From: Bradyrhizobium jicamae
GTDB taxonomy: Bacteria; Pseudomonadota; Alphaproteobacteria; Rhizobiales; Xanthobacteraceae
Direction: 5' to 3'
Assembly: GCF_018130215.1 (NCBI RefSeq)
Contig: NZ_JAFCKQ010000040.1
Span: forward strand, 1 to 64,000
Length of the DNA stretch: 64,000 nt
Of this stretch, positions 1 to 7,119 are shown piece by piece. Each line of letters begins with the position of its first letter. The first letter of the stretch is position 1. Made by a program: the position numbers and the translations under genes. Below the pieces are notes generated by a model that saw only the letters and a program-made list of their open reading frames with translations, made no database searches and was not told the DNA's origin.

Positions 1-22
1 GGGGGGGGGGGGGGGGGGGGGG
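1..22. other. 22-nt poly-G run at window edge
   Basis: The first 22 bases are an uninterrupted run of G. Nothing similar occurs elsewhere in the window. A run of this length at a sequence end is typical of two-colour sequencing dark-cycle artefacts or of contig padding, so I read it as technical rather than biological. Confidence 0.8.
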
Positions 23-236
23 TAATAGTTGCGGCTCGGGGGAACTGGATGGCGAGGATTTAGCCGGACGGACATCAGGACGGGGCATTGGCAACACTAC
101 CAGCCGTGCGGCAACGGTAAGTCGCTGGGATGGTCCCTTCTGGCCCAACCCGGAAGTCGATGTCCACTTCAGCGCCGCTATTGGGGAAGGAGCGGACATC
201 GGTCACGCAGGCCGTTTAATGAGCACACGCCTAGTC
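23..236. other. Left-edge stretch without a supported gene
   Basis: About 210 bases between the poly-G run and the stop codon of the Cys-rich gene. Open frames here lack family resemblance and run antisense into the neighbouring gene. No convincing repeat or RNA gene was seen. Confidence 0.5.
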
Positions 237-578
237 CTACTTCCCGGTGCATGACGCCTGGCAGCTTTCCAGCCGGTCGAAGCACGCGTCGATTTCATGC
301 TTGTCCGTCGTCGAGGGGAAGCATGCCCCCAGGCGATCACTGCAACCGGCGCGACAGGCGTCAACACTCGGGTGTGCCTCTTCCGAGGCTTCGCTCGAGC
401 ACGTGCTCGCGAACGGCACGTTGCTCCACGACCAGTAGAATTCACGGCCGTCCATATCGACGCATTTCCTCAGCGACGTCGACGGCGCGCCGGAGGGCGA
501 TTCGGCGGCAGGCGCCGCGGTGCTGGCCGTCAAGCCGAGCAAAATCAGGACGACCGGAAGGCTGCGGGTTCGGGCCAT
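237..578 (-). CDS. Small secreted cysteine-rich protein (unknown function)
   Basis: A 113-residue protein read from the ATG at 578. The frame is open further upstream, but this start places a classical Sec signal peptide at the N terminus: basic MARTR, a hydrophobic core SLPVVLILLGL, then small residues up to an Ala-Ala-Glu cleavage region near residue 25. The mature part has eight cysteines, an even number suggesting disulfides in the periplasm, and several lie in C-x3-C or C-x6-C spacing. No family is recognised. It lies 89 bases downstream of the GreA/GreB-type gene on the same strand and may be cotranscribed with it. Confidence 0.6.
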   Translation of the reverse strand: MARTRSLPVVLILLGLTASTAAPAAESPSGAPSTSLRKCVDMDGREFYWSWSNVPFASTCSSEASEEAHPSVDACRAGCSDRLGACFPSTTDKHEIDACFDRLESCQASCTGK

Positions 579-667
579 GGATCGATGCCGCGATGAGGGA
601 CGCGCACCACGATACAACGGCTCGCGCGCAATCTGAATCCGATTTGCCCGTCGTATCCGATCCGAAC

Positions 668-1150
668 TCACGCGATCGCGACGATCTCGAGTTCCTGACT
701 GCCGGAGCCAACAACATCGCCGACAGCTTTGCCCATCAGTGATCTCGCCACCGGAGCGACGAATGAAATCGACCCGAGCTTGGGATCGGCTTCATCCTCG
801 CCGACGATGCGATAGGTCTGCACGCGCCCGTCGGCTCGGCTGAAGGTCACCGTACTGCCAAAGGCGACTGTTTCGGTCGACGCCGGATTTGGTTTGACCT
901 GCGCCGTGCGGATTCTTTCAGTCAGATAGCGCTTGTCGCGCAGCGGGACCGCCGAGAGCCTGCGTTTCTCATTGACGTCTTCAACCTGCTGCGCGGCGTC
1001 ATACGCCTCGCGCGCCTCCTGCAATTGCAGCTCGAGCGCCTTCAATCCCTCCGCCGTGACCAGGTTCGGATGCGGCGAGATCGGGCGATCGGGGAGCAGG
1101 GTCTCCGACGCCGTTTCCGCGCTTTCTTCCTTGGTGAAGGCGACACTCAA
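668..1150 (-). CDS. GreA/GreB-family transcription elongation factor
   Basis: 160 residues, the usual GreA length. The N-terminal ~75 residues form the helical coiled-coil (LVTAEGLKALELQLQEA, then EDVNEKRRLSAVPLRDKRYL) and the C-terminal half matches the FKBP-like GreA/GreB C domain (FGSTVTF..., YRIVGEDEAD, ISFVAPVARSLMGKAVGD). Members bind the RNA polymerase secondary channel and stimulate cleavage of backtracked transcripts; some relatives are annotated as nucleoside diphosphate kinase regulators (Rnk). I chose the TTG at 1150 because a GGGAG motif lies 8 bases upstream and the product then starts with the sequence expected for the family; the ATG at 1165 in the same frame is the alternative. 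The acidic pair at the coiled-coil tip needed for cleavage is not clear, so an Rnk-like role is possible. Confidence 0.8.
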   Translation of the reverse strand: MSVAFTKEESAETASETLLPDRPISPHPNLVTAEGLKALELQLQEAREAYDAAQQVEDVNEKRRLSAVPLRDKRYLTERIRTAQVKPNPASTETVAFGSTVTFSRADGRVQTYRIVGEDEADPKLGSISFVAPVARSLMGKAVGDVVGSGSQELEIVAIA

Positions 1151-1561
1151 TCCTGACGCTCCCATCGCACAGACGCTCGCCGCCCTCCGCTGAACGCAGA
1201 CCCGACGCGCAAAGAGTAAATGTATGACGATATAATGAAAATGCCCACCCCGGGTTCCTCCGGATGCCGGCGGAGGGACGGGTCGTCGCTGCGGGGCGAT
1301 GCGGCAACGGGTGTTGCCCGTTCGACACGACGGGCAAATCAAACGAAAACCCGTCAAGTCTCCCGGCAGCAAAAATAATTCTGTTTTCACGAATATCGAA
1401 TTGATGTATGAATTCGCCCGTCTCACCCGCTCGAGGGGCGCTTCGCGATCGTCACGAACGTTGTGGTGGGATGCGGTGGACGCCGATGTCGCGATTGACG
1501 GTCGCGGCGGATAGCGGACGGCGAAATCGTGCAGGCCTGACGCCCTAGTGGCAGGTGTCCT

Positions 1562-1591
1562 GTCAGCAAGAGACCAACGTCTCTTGCTGAC
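1562..1591. repeat. Perfect 13-bp hairpin
   Basis: GTCAGCAAGAGAC (1562-1574) and GTCTCTTGCTGAC (1579-1591) are exact reverse complements around a CAAC loop. No T tract follows on the + strand. On the - strand a TTTTTT run lies before the stem, so it is not a canonical terminator on either strand. Confidence 0.75.
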
Positions 1592-1650
1592 GGCGGTGAC
1601 AAAAAAGCCCAGTCTCACCGGGGCGAGCACGTATAAGCCGTAACCCATCG

Positions 1651-1754
1651 CGCAGGGAAAGCCGGGATGTTCCGGTTACACCTGTGGTCCTACCCCCGAG
1701 CTACCTTTGTTGCTCGGGGCCCATGGGTGCGATCGGCGCCCGGCTTTCCCTGCG
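1651..1754. repeat. Long palindromic element with nested stems (repeat or structured RNA)
   Basis: The outer arms CGCAGGGAAAGCCGGG (1651-1666) and CCCGGCTTTCCCTGCG (1739-1754) are exact 16-bp inverted repeats. Inside lies a second exact stem, CCCCGAGC (1694-1701) with GCTCGGGG (1712-1719), and ACCCAT/ATGGGT (1643-1648, 1723-1728) adds partial pairing. I recall near-identical elements scattered through Bradyrhizobium-type genomes, but cannot confirm that here. Whether it is transcribed is not visible. Confidence 0.65.
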
Positions 1755-1858
1755 CCCTCACTACTGAGAGAGGGTGAAACGAGATGAAGGACTCGGACAA
1801 ATCATGTCGCGAGAGCGCGAAGCCGCGTCGTCATCCTCGTGCCATCGCCCGGCTCGAC

Positions 1859-1924
1859 CGGGCGATCCGGTATGCCGCGGCCTCTCGGCTCAAGCACAGC
1901 CGCATCTGGAATACCGGATCGCCC
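1859..1924. repeat. REP-like inverted repeat
   Basis: GGGCGATCCGGTAT (1860-1873) pairs exactly with ATACCGGATCGCCC (1911-1924) across a 37-nt centre. Such elements are common between genes in this group and often yield spurious short ORFs, as this one does. Confidence 0.7.
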
Positions 1925-2011
1925 GCATGCGCGGGTGACGACACCGGCGGGCTGTTTGACAGTTGAATCGGAATTCGCCCCCGTCCATTGCGACGTGGGG
2001 AAGCTGCGACC

Positions 2012-2233
2012 CTACAGCCCCGTATACCCCGCCTTGATGTGATCCGTGCTGCCGTCGAGCTGGCGCAGATAGGTGAGACCGCACACGGTGAGGCGATGCG
2101 TATCCTTCTCGCCGGCCTCGAACAGGGTACGGACATAATCCGTCACCTTGGCCCGCGCCTCCTCGCTCGCGGCGGTCGAGCGATTGAGCAGCAGGTCATA
2201 GGTCAGCATGATGCGATCGATGGCGGCTTCCAC
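2012..2233 (-). CDS. Conserved hypothetical small protein
   Basis: 73 residues starting at a GTG (2233) with a GGAGA motif 5-6 bases upstream. The product is mostly helical and soluble (EAAIDRIMLTYDLLLNRS, then VTDYVRTLFEAGEKD), with no signal peptide or membrane segment. Codon use is host-like, and the frame sits directly downstream of another small gene on the same strand (21-nt gap), which supports it being real. The family is not recognised. Confidence 0.6.
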   Translation of the reverse strand: MEAAIDRIMLTYDLLLNRSTAASEEARAKVTDYVRTLFEAGEKDTHRLTVCGLTYLRQLDGSTDHIKAGYTGL

Positions 2234-2254
2234 TGATGTCTCCGGATTTGCGAC

Positions 2255-2485
2255 TTAGACGAGGATCAGCGTCTCGGCCTCGAATCTCGCGATCGCCTTG
2301 TTGGCGAGGCGGATCCGGTTCATCTCACCGTGCTGGAACAGCTTCACGATGATACCGAGCAGGCGCTGATTGGTGACGTAGGCATCGGGGATGGCGCCGC
2401 ACTTGCGCAGATAATTGGAAGCGATGGCATAGGCGTCGCCAACCACCTCCATATTCAACACCTGCGACTCGCGCTCAACCAGCAT
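2255..2485 (-). CDS. Conserved hypothetical small protein
   Basis: 76 residues from the ATG at 2485; the frame extends to a TTG at 2500, but GGAG lies about 9 bases before the ATG, so I prefer the shorter form. The sequence is helical with a mid-protein IPDAY...LLGIIVKLFQHG stretch, and has no signal peptide. It is likely cotranscribed with the 73-residue gene downstream. The function is unknown. Confidence 0.6.
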   Translation of the reverse strand: MLVERESQVLNMEVVGDAYAIASNYLRKCGAIPDAYVTNQRLLGIIVKLFQHGEMNRIRLANKAIARFEAETLILV

Positions 2486-2669
2486 GTCCTGCTTCTCCAA
2501 TGGCTAACGGATAAAGCGCTGATGAAGCCATGGTTCCACGGCGGGAAGAATTTATTTCGCAACCGCGAAAACGACAAAGCGCACCGGCCGGGCATGGCCG
2601 ATGCGCTGATTGGAGGATGGCTGCCGGTCTTTTGAACCGCCGGCTTGGCCGACAGGCGGGAGGGGAAGT

Positions 2670-3188
2670 TCAGAGGCGATACAGGATCTGGTCGGTCCAG
2701 AACCGCTCGAGCCGGTGCAGCGACTTGTTGAGGCTCGCGAACTCCTCGTTCGAGATGCCACCGACCTGCTCGACCGTCTTGACGTGCTTCTGATACAGCG
2801 CGTCGACGATGCGGCGGACTTCCTGGCCCTGCGCAGTCAGACGGATACGAACAGAACGCCGATCGACGCGCGAGCGCTGGTGATCGAGGAAGCCGAGCTC
2901 GACGAGCTTCTTCAGATTGTAGGAGACGTTGGAGCCGAGATAGTAGCCGCGGGTGCGCAGCTCGCCGGCAGTCAGCTCCTTGTCGCCGATATTGTACAGC
3001 AGCAGCGCCTGCACCGAGTTGATGTCGGCACGTCCGCGGCGATCGAACTCGTCCTTGATGACGTCGAGGAGCCGGCGGTGCAGCCGCTCCACCAAAGTCA
3101 GGGCTTCGAGATAGAGCGGCTGCACCGGAGCCTGACCGGCAGCGCGATCGGCGGCATCCGCCGCCGTTGTCGCAACGGCTTTCATCAT
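2670..3188 (-). CDS. ldtR: MarR-family transcriptional regulator, LdtR type
   Basis: 172 residues with a winged-helix MarR core at about 40-140: ALLLYNIGDKELTAGELRTRGYYLGSNVSYNLKKL is the helix-turn-helix, followed by the wing SRVDRRSVRIRLTAQG. The DNA-binding region and the flanking DUF6163 membrane gene match LdtR of Rhizobiales and Liberibacter, which controls an L,D-transpeptidase gene and stress or osmotic tolerance. The start has GGGGAAG about 4 bases upstream; a second ATG follows immediately. Regulation of the upstream membrane protein gene is inferred from context only. Confidence 0.85.
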   Translation of the reverse strand: MMKAVATTAADAADRAAGQAPVQPLYLEALTLVERLHRRLLDVIKDEFDRRGRADINSVQALLLYNIGDKELTAGELRTRGYYLGSNVSYNLKKLVELGFLDHQRSRVDRRSVRIRLTAQGQEVRRIVDALYQKHVKTVEQVGGISNEEFASLNKSLHRLERFWTDQILYRL

Positions 3189-3812
3189 GACACTTCCCCT
3201 GTTGTCGTTTTTATCGACTTATTCGACGAAACTTGTGTCCCGCCTGATAGCTGCAACTTAAGGGGGCCGTTTGAAGATCAGCTTAAATAAGACAATAAAG
3301 AGATCATGAATTTAAGACAGTGAATCGCGGATTAAGCCCATGGATCAAGGGCTTTTCGAAACTTTTCATTGACGGTGCAGAGCACCTGTTCACGCTTCGT
3401 CTGCCTCCCCTGTCACATTCGGAAACAGCTTCGTGTGAATTCGAAACGGTGGCGTAACGGTCGTGCGGGAACCCTTTACGGTCACCGAAGGGTTAGCGGA
3501 AAAATCTTCGAAAATCTTACGGGATCGCACGGCTGGGTTCTGCACGCATGACGCGTGGCGACGCTGGACAGCAGCAAAGTGGTCCCGCCGCCGGCCAGCG
3601 CAACACCGGCTGGCAAATATGCCTAGACCCGACAACAGGCCCCGGCGGCAGTCCCGAGAGATCCGCGCTGCACGATCTGTCGTCTCTGAACAGCGCGGTC
3701 CGGGCGCTTCACCTAGCAGAGCCTGTGATTCTGTCTTCTCAGTGCGCGCACCGGCGTTGCGAAGGTGGCGATTCAGACGCGCTGTCGCAGTGAGGCAACA
3801 GTGGAGACTGGA
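3189..3812. other. 624-nt interval upstream of ldtR, no gene supported
   Basis: The 140 bases next to ldtR are AT-rich and are the likely ldtR promoter and operator region. The remainder (3330-3812) holds several 60-130 codon frames on both strands, none with host-like composition or family resemblance. The gap is large for two genes that are usually close neighbours, so a small RNA or a decayed gene is possible, but nothing specific could be recognised. Confidence 0.5.
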
Positions 3813-4274
3813 CTACGGCGGACGTTCACGGGCTGCCATCCAGGCCAGCGCAAGGTAGGCCGCAAGCATCACGGCCTCGAAGGCGACCACCGTGAGGCTG
3901 CCGCCGTAGATGCCGGGAAACATCAGCTCAATGACCGCCATCGACACGACCGCGGTCAGCCACACCACCGCGCCCCAAGGCGTCGCGAGCCAGAGCCCGA
4001 CCGCTGAGACGAGTTCGATGACGGCGAAATAGATCGTGGCGGTCTGCCAGGCCATCGACTGGTTCTCGAAGGCCTCCTCCTCGCCGCCGACGAAGCCGGT
4101 GACCTGGGCCCAGTGGTAAAGGCCCTTGGCGATCGACACGACGGCCATGATGCGCAGGAAGATGACGAGACGCCGCGTCCAGGCGTTCTCGTCCGGCTCG
4201 ATGCGATCGGACGAGATGCCGCCGACCGGCATGGCAGTGTCCCGTGCCTGATCGCGCGCAGAGGTGTCAGACAT
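3813..4274 (-). CDS. DUF6163-type inner membrane protein
   Basis: 153 residues. A hydrophilic N terminus of about 35 residues precedes four likely membrane helices: LVIFLRIMAVVSIAKGLYHW, ATIYFAVIELVSAVGLWLAT, AVVWLTAVVSMAVIELM and VVAFEAVMLAAYLALAWMAA. The sequence and the position upstream of ldtR match the DUF6163 family of Rhizobiales. The function is unknown; association with a cell-wall or osmotic regulator suggests an envelope role. Confidence 0.75.
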   Translation of the reverse strand: MSDTSARDQARDTAMPVGGISSDRIEPDENAWTRRLVIFLRIMAVVSIAKGLYHWAQVTGFVGGEEEAFENQSMAWQTATIYFAVIELVSAVGLWLATPWGAVVWLTAVVSMAVIELMFPGIYGGSLTVVAFEAVMLAAYLALAWMAARERPP

Positions 4275-4458
4275 GCGAGGTGCCGCGCAGGGGCTGCAAA
4301 GCGAGGTTCATGGTGGGACTCTTGACCCGCCCGAGCGGCAAAATCAATCGCCGTTACGGCAATTCGAGGGTGTCAGGCTGCGATGACGCCCGCCCCTTAA
4401 AGGTGCTAGAAGCGGAATTATATCAGGTCGAAACCAAGCCGCCGTCGGGAGAACAGAC

Positions 4459-5532
4459 ATGGCGATCAAATTCGGACGCCCGATCGAAATGCGCGACGCG
4501 CCGCGACGCCAGGGCGAACGACAGACACCCCTCGCCTCATCCTCGCTCGATCTCACGGTGCGGCCGCGCCGCAACCGCAAGTCCGAATGGGCACGCCGGC
4601 TGGTGCGTGAGAACGTGCTGACGACCGACGACCTGATCTGGCCGATGTTCGTTGTCGACGGCCACAACACCCGCACTCCCGTTGCCTCGATGCCCGGCGT
4701 CGAGCGCCTCACCGTCGACCAGATCGTGCGCGACGCCGAGCGCGCGGCCAGGCTCGACATCCCCTGCATCGCGCTGTTCCCGTTCACCGAGCCCTCGCTG
4801 CGCGATGAAGAGGGTTCGGAGGCGCTCAACCCCGACAATCTGGTCTGCCAGTCGGTGCGCGCGATCAAGCGGGAATTCCCCGATCTCGGCGTGCTCTGCG
4901 ACGTCGCGCTCGATCCCTTCACCAGCCATGGCCATGACGGGCTGATTGCCGACGGCAAGATCCTCAACGACGAGACGGTTGCGGTGCTGGTGAGGCAGGC
5001 GCTGACGCAGGCCGAGGCCGGCTGCGACATCATCGCGCCGTCGGACATGATGGACGGCCGCGTCGGCGCGATCCGCGAGGCGCTCGACGACAACGGCTTC
5101 GGCGAGGTGCAGATCATGTCCTACGCGGCGAAATACGCCTCCGCCTTCTATGGACCGTTCCGCGATGCGATCGGCTCGGCCAAGACCCTGACCGGCGACA
5201 AGCGCACCTATCAGATGGACAGCGCCAATTCCGACGAGGCGCTGCGCGAGGTCGAGCTCGACATCGCCGAGGGCGCGGACATGGTGATGGTCAAGCCCGG
5301 CATGCCCTATCTCGACATTGTCCGGCGCGTGAAGGACACCTTTGCGATGCCGACCTTCGTCTACCAGGTCTCGGGCGAATACGCGATGATCGCGGGCGCC
5401 GCCGCAAATGGCTGGATCGACGGCGAGCGCGCGATCATGGAGAGCCTGGTCGGCTTCAAGCGCGCCGGCGCCGATGGCATCCTGACCTACTTCGCACCGA
5501 AGGCAGCGGAGAAGATCAAGGCCGGCGCGTGA
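4459..5532 (+). CDS. hemB: Delta-aminolevulinic acid dehydratase (porphobilinogen synthase)
   Basis: 357 residues. The enzyme condenses two 5-aminolevulinate molecules to porphobilinogen in tetrapyrrole synthesis. The two Schiff-base lysines are visible at K225 (SYAAKYASAFYGPF) and K279 (MVMVKPGMPYLD). The metal-binding loop reads DVALDPFTSHGHDG (148-161), with Ala150, Asp152 and Asp160 where zinc enzymes carry Cys. This is the aspartate-rich, Mg-dependent form described for Bradyrhizobium HemB. The ATG at 4459 has a GGGAGAACAG stretch just before it. The RDD-protein and bpt genes follow on the same strand. Confidence 0.97.
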   Translation: MAIKFGRPIEMRDAPRRQGERQTPLASSSLDLTVRPRRNRKSEWARRLVRENVLTTDDLIWPMFVVDGHNTRTPVASMPGVERLTVDQIVRDAERAARLDIPCIALFPFTEPSLRDEEGSEALNPDNLVCQSVRAIKREFPDLGVLCDVALDPFTSHGHDGLIADGKILNDETVAVLVRQALTQAEAGCDIIAPSDMMDGRVGAIREALDDNGFGEVQIMSYAAKYASAFYGPFRDAIGSAKTLTGDKRTYQMDSANSDEALREVELDIAEGADMVMVKPGMPYLDIVRRVKDTFAMPTFVYQVSGEYAMIAGAAANGWIDGERAIMESLVGFKRAGADGILTYFAPKAAEKIKAGA

Positions 5533-5696
5533 GGGTCGCCGGCACGAATGGAATTTCATCTGCTTCCATTCGCCATTCGCCGCTCCCTGTTCGCCATGGT
5601 TCCCCCGGAATATTTCGGCTCCATGGAGTTTCCCGGGGCTTGGCTTGCGTTCGACCAGTTCCCATGTCCTGCCCGGGATATCAATCGGAGGTTGGC

Positions 5697-6248
5697 ATGT
5701 CGTACAGCAATGACAGGGGCCCTTATGGCGGTGCCTGGCGCAACGACGGCGGTGTCCCGCCGCATGCGTTCGATCCGTGGGCGCAGCCGGAACTGTTCCG
5801 GGGCGTGCTGACGCGGCGGGTGTTCGCGTTCCTGATCGACCTCGTCGTGCTGTCGGTGCCGGTCATCCTCGGCGTGATCTTCATCGCCCTGTTCGGAGTG
5901 GTCACGCTCGGCCTCGGCTGGGCGCTGTTCTGGCTGGTTTCGCCCGCCTCCATCATCTGGGCGATCGTCTATTACGGCTGCTCGATCGGCGGGCGGCATT
6001 CGGCCACCATCGGCATGCGCGTGATGGATCTGGAGTTACGCACCTGGTACGGGTCGCCGGGCTATTTCGTGCTCGGCGCGACCCGCGCGGTGCTGTTCTG
6101 GGTATTGGTCTCGTTCCTGTCGCCGCTGGTGCTGCTGGTCGGCCTGTTCAACGGCCGACGCAGGCTGCTCCACGACATCATCCTCGGAACCGTGGTTATC
6201 AACAGCTCGGTCCGGACCGAGGTGACCCGGGCAGCGCGTGCCTATTAG
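5697..6248 (+). CDS. RDD-family inner membrane protein
   Basis: 183 residues from the ATG at 5697, which has GGAGG 5 bases upstream. The Gly/Tyr-rich N terminus of about 30 residues is cytoplasmic, followed by an RDD domain beginning LTRRVFAFLIDLVVLSVPVILG with the Arg and Asp residues that name the family. Further membrane helices are at about 60-90 and 125-150. The domain ends with the typical GRRRLLHDIILGTVVI. The transport or ion-exchange role proposed for some RDD proteins cannot be assigned here. It lies between hemB and bpt, a common order in Bradyrhizobium. Confidence 0.85.
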   Translation: MSYSNDRGPYGGAWRNDGGVPPHAFDPWAQPELFRGVLTRRVFAFLIDLVVLSVPVILGVIFIALFGVVTLGLGWALFWLVSPASIIWAIVYYGCSIGGRHSATIGMRVMDLELRTWYGSPGYFVLGATRAVLFWVLVSFLSPLVLLVGLFNGRRRLLHDIILGTVVINSSVRTEVTRAARAY

Positions 6249-6332
6249 GCCCGCCTAAACCAATTGACCGTTAGCTTCTGGAGGGCGATGCTAACTCGGC
6301 TGCCTTGTTTGTTTGGAGCCTGACGATCTGAC

Positions 6333-7109
6333 GTGACCCAGCATTCGCGTGACACTCCGCAATTTTACCTGACGGCGCCATCGCCATGCCCGTATCTGCC
6401 GGGCCGGCACGAGCGCAAGGTGTTCACGCATCTGGTCGGCGACAAGGCGGGCGATCTCAACGACTTGCTGACACATGGCGGCTTCCGCCGCAGCCAGTCG
6501 ATCGCCTACCGGCCGGCCTGCGACCAGTGCCGGGCCTGCGTTTCGGTGCGGGTGGTCGCCAACGAATTCCGCGCCTCCCGCAATTTCCGCAAGGTTCTCG
6601 CCCGCAACGCCGACATCATCGGCGAGCAGCGCAACGCGGTGCCGACCTCAGAGCAGTATTCGGTGTTCCGCGCCTATCTCGACCGCCGCCACCGCAACGG
6701 CGGCATGGCCGACATGACGGTGCTGGACTACGCCATGATGGTCGAGGACAGCCATGTCGAGACCCGCATCATCGAATACCGCAAGCGCAACGTCGACAGC
6801 GGCATCACCGGCCGAGGCGACGAGTTGATCGCGGTGGCGCTGACGGACGTGCTCAGCGACGGGCTGTCGATGGTCTATTCGTTCTTCGAGCCGTCGCAGG
6901 AGGCGCGCTCGCTCGGCACCTTCATGATCCTCGACCACATCGCCCGCGCCCGGCGGCAGGGCCTTCCCTACGTCTATCTCGGCTACTGGATCGAGGGATC
7001 CAAGAAGATGGACTACAAGGGACGCTTCCTGCCGCAGCAGCGCCTCGCGCCAAGCGGCTGGCTCCGCGTCGAGGCAACCGGCGAGGTCCCGGCGGAGCCG
7101 CAGGACTGA
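6333..7109 (+). CDS. bpt: Aspartate/glutamate leucyltransferase (Bpt; N-end rule)
   Basis: 258 residues from a GTG at 6333. Bpt transfers leucine from Leu-tRNA to N-terminal Asp or Glu, marking proteins for ClpS/ClpAP degradation. The N-terminal domain shows the CPYLPGRHERKVFTHL block and the FRRSQSIAYRPACDQCRACVSVRV cysteine motif of ATE/Bpt proteins; the C-terminal GNAT-like domain contains YSFFEP, LGTFMILDHIARAR and YVYLGYWI, then the KMDYKGRFLPQQRL ending. It is convergent with mntH, with a 10-base gap. Confidence 0.93.
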   Translation: MTQHSRDTPQFYLTAPSPCPYLPGRHERKVFTHLVGDKAGDLNDLLTHGGFRRSQSIAYRPACDQCRACVSVRVVANEFRASRNFRKVLARNADIIGEQRNAVPTSEQYSVFRAYLDRRHRNGGMADMTVLDYAMMVEDSHVETRIIEYRKRNVDSGITGRGDELIAVALTDVLSDGLSMVYSFFEPSQEARSLGTFMILDHIARARRQGLPYVYLGYWIEGSKKMDYKGRFLPQQRLAPSGWLRVEATGEVPAEPQD

Positions 7110-7119
7110 GCGATCGGCC

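Larger units (their letters stand above)
1151..2011. other. Gene-free 860-nt interval rich in palindromes
   Basis: No coding frame has family resemblance. The interval contains a perfect 13-bp hairpin (1562-1591), a long two-stem palindromic element (1651-1754) and a REP-like inverted repeat (1859-1924). A 60-codon open frame from 1784 is built entirely from the REP-like element and is the kind of spurious ORF these repeats generate. The stretch 1360-1420 is AT-rich compared with its surroundings and could hold the greA-family promoter. Confidence 0.6.

Noticed and set aside
29..742. Forward-strand open frame of 237 codons at the left edge
   Set aside because: It is antisense to the Cys-rich secreted gene and the greA-family gene, has no family resemblance and a composition typical of a shadow frame.
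1166..1648. 160-codon N-terminal extension of the greA-family protein
   Set aside because: The extension has no relation to GreA and overlaps the palindrome-rich interval; the TTG at 1150 has a ribosome site and gives the family length.
1784..1966. 60-codon forward frame
   Set aside because: It lies wholly inside a REP-like palindrome and matches the typical spurious ORF of such repeats.
3389..3858. Several 60-130 codon frames upstream of ldtR
   Set aside because: None shows host-like codon use, a ribosome site or a family pattern; they conflict with each other.
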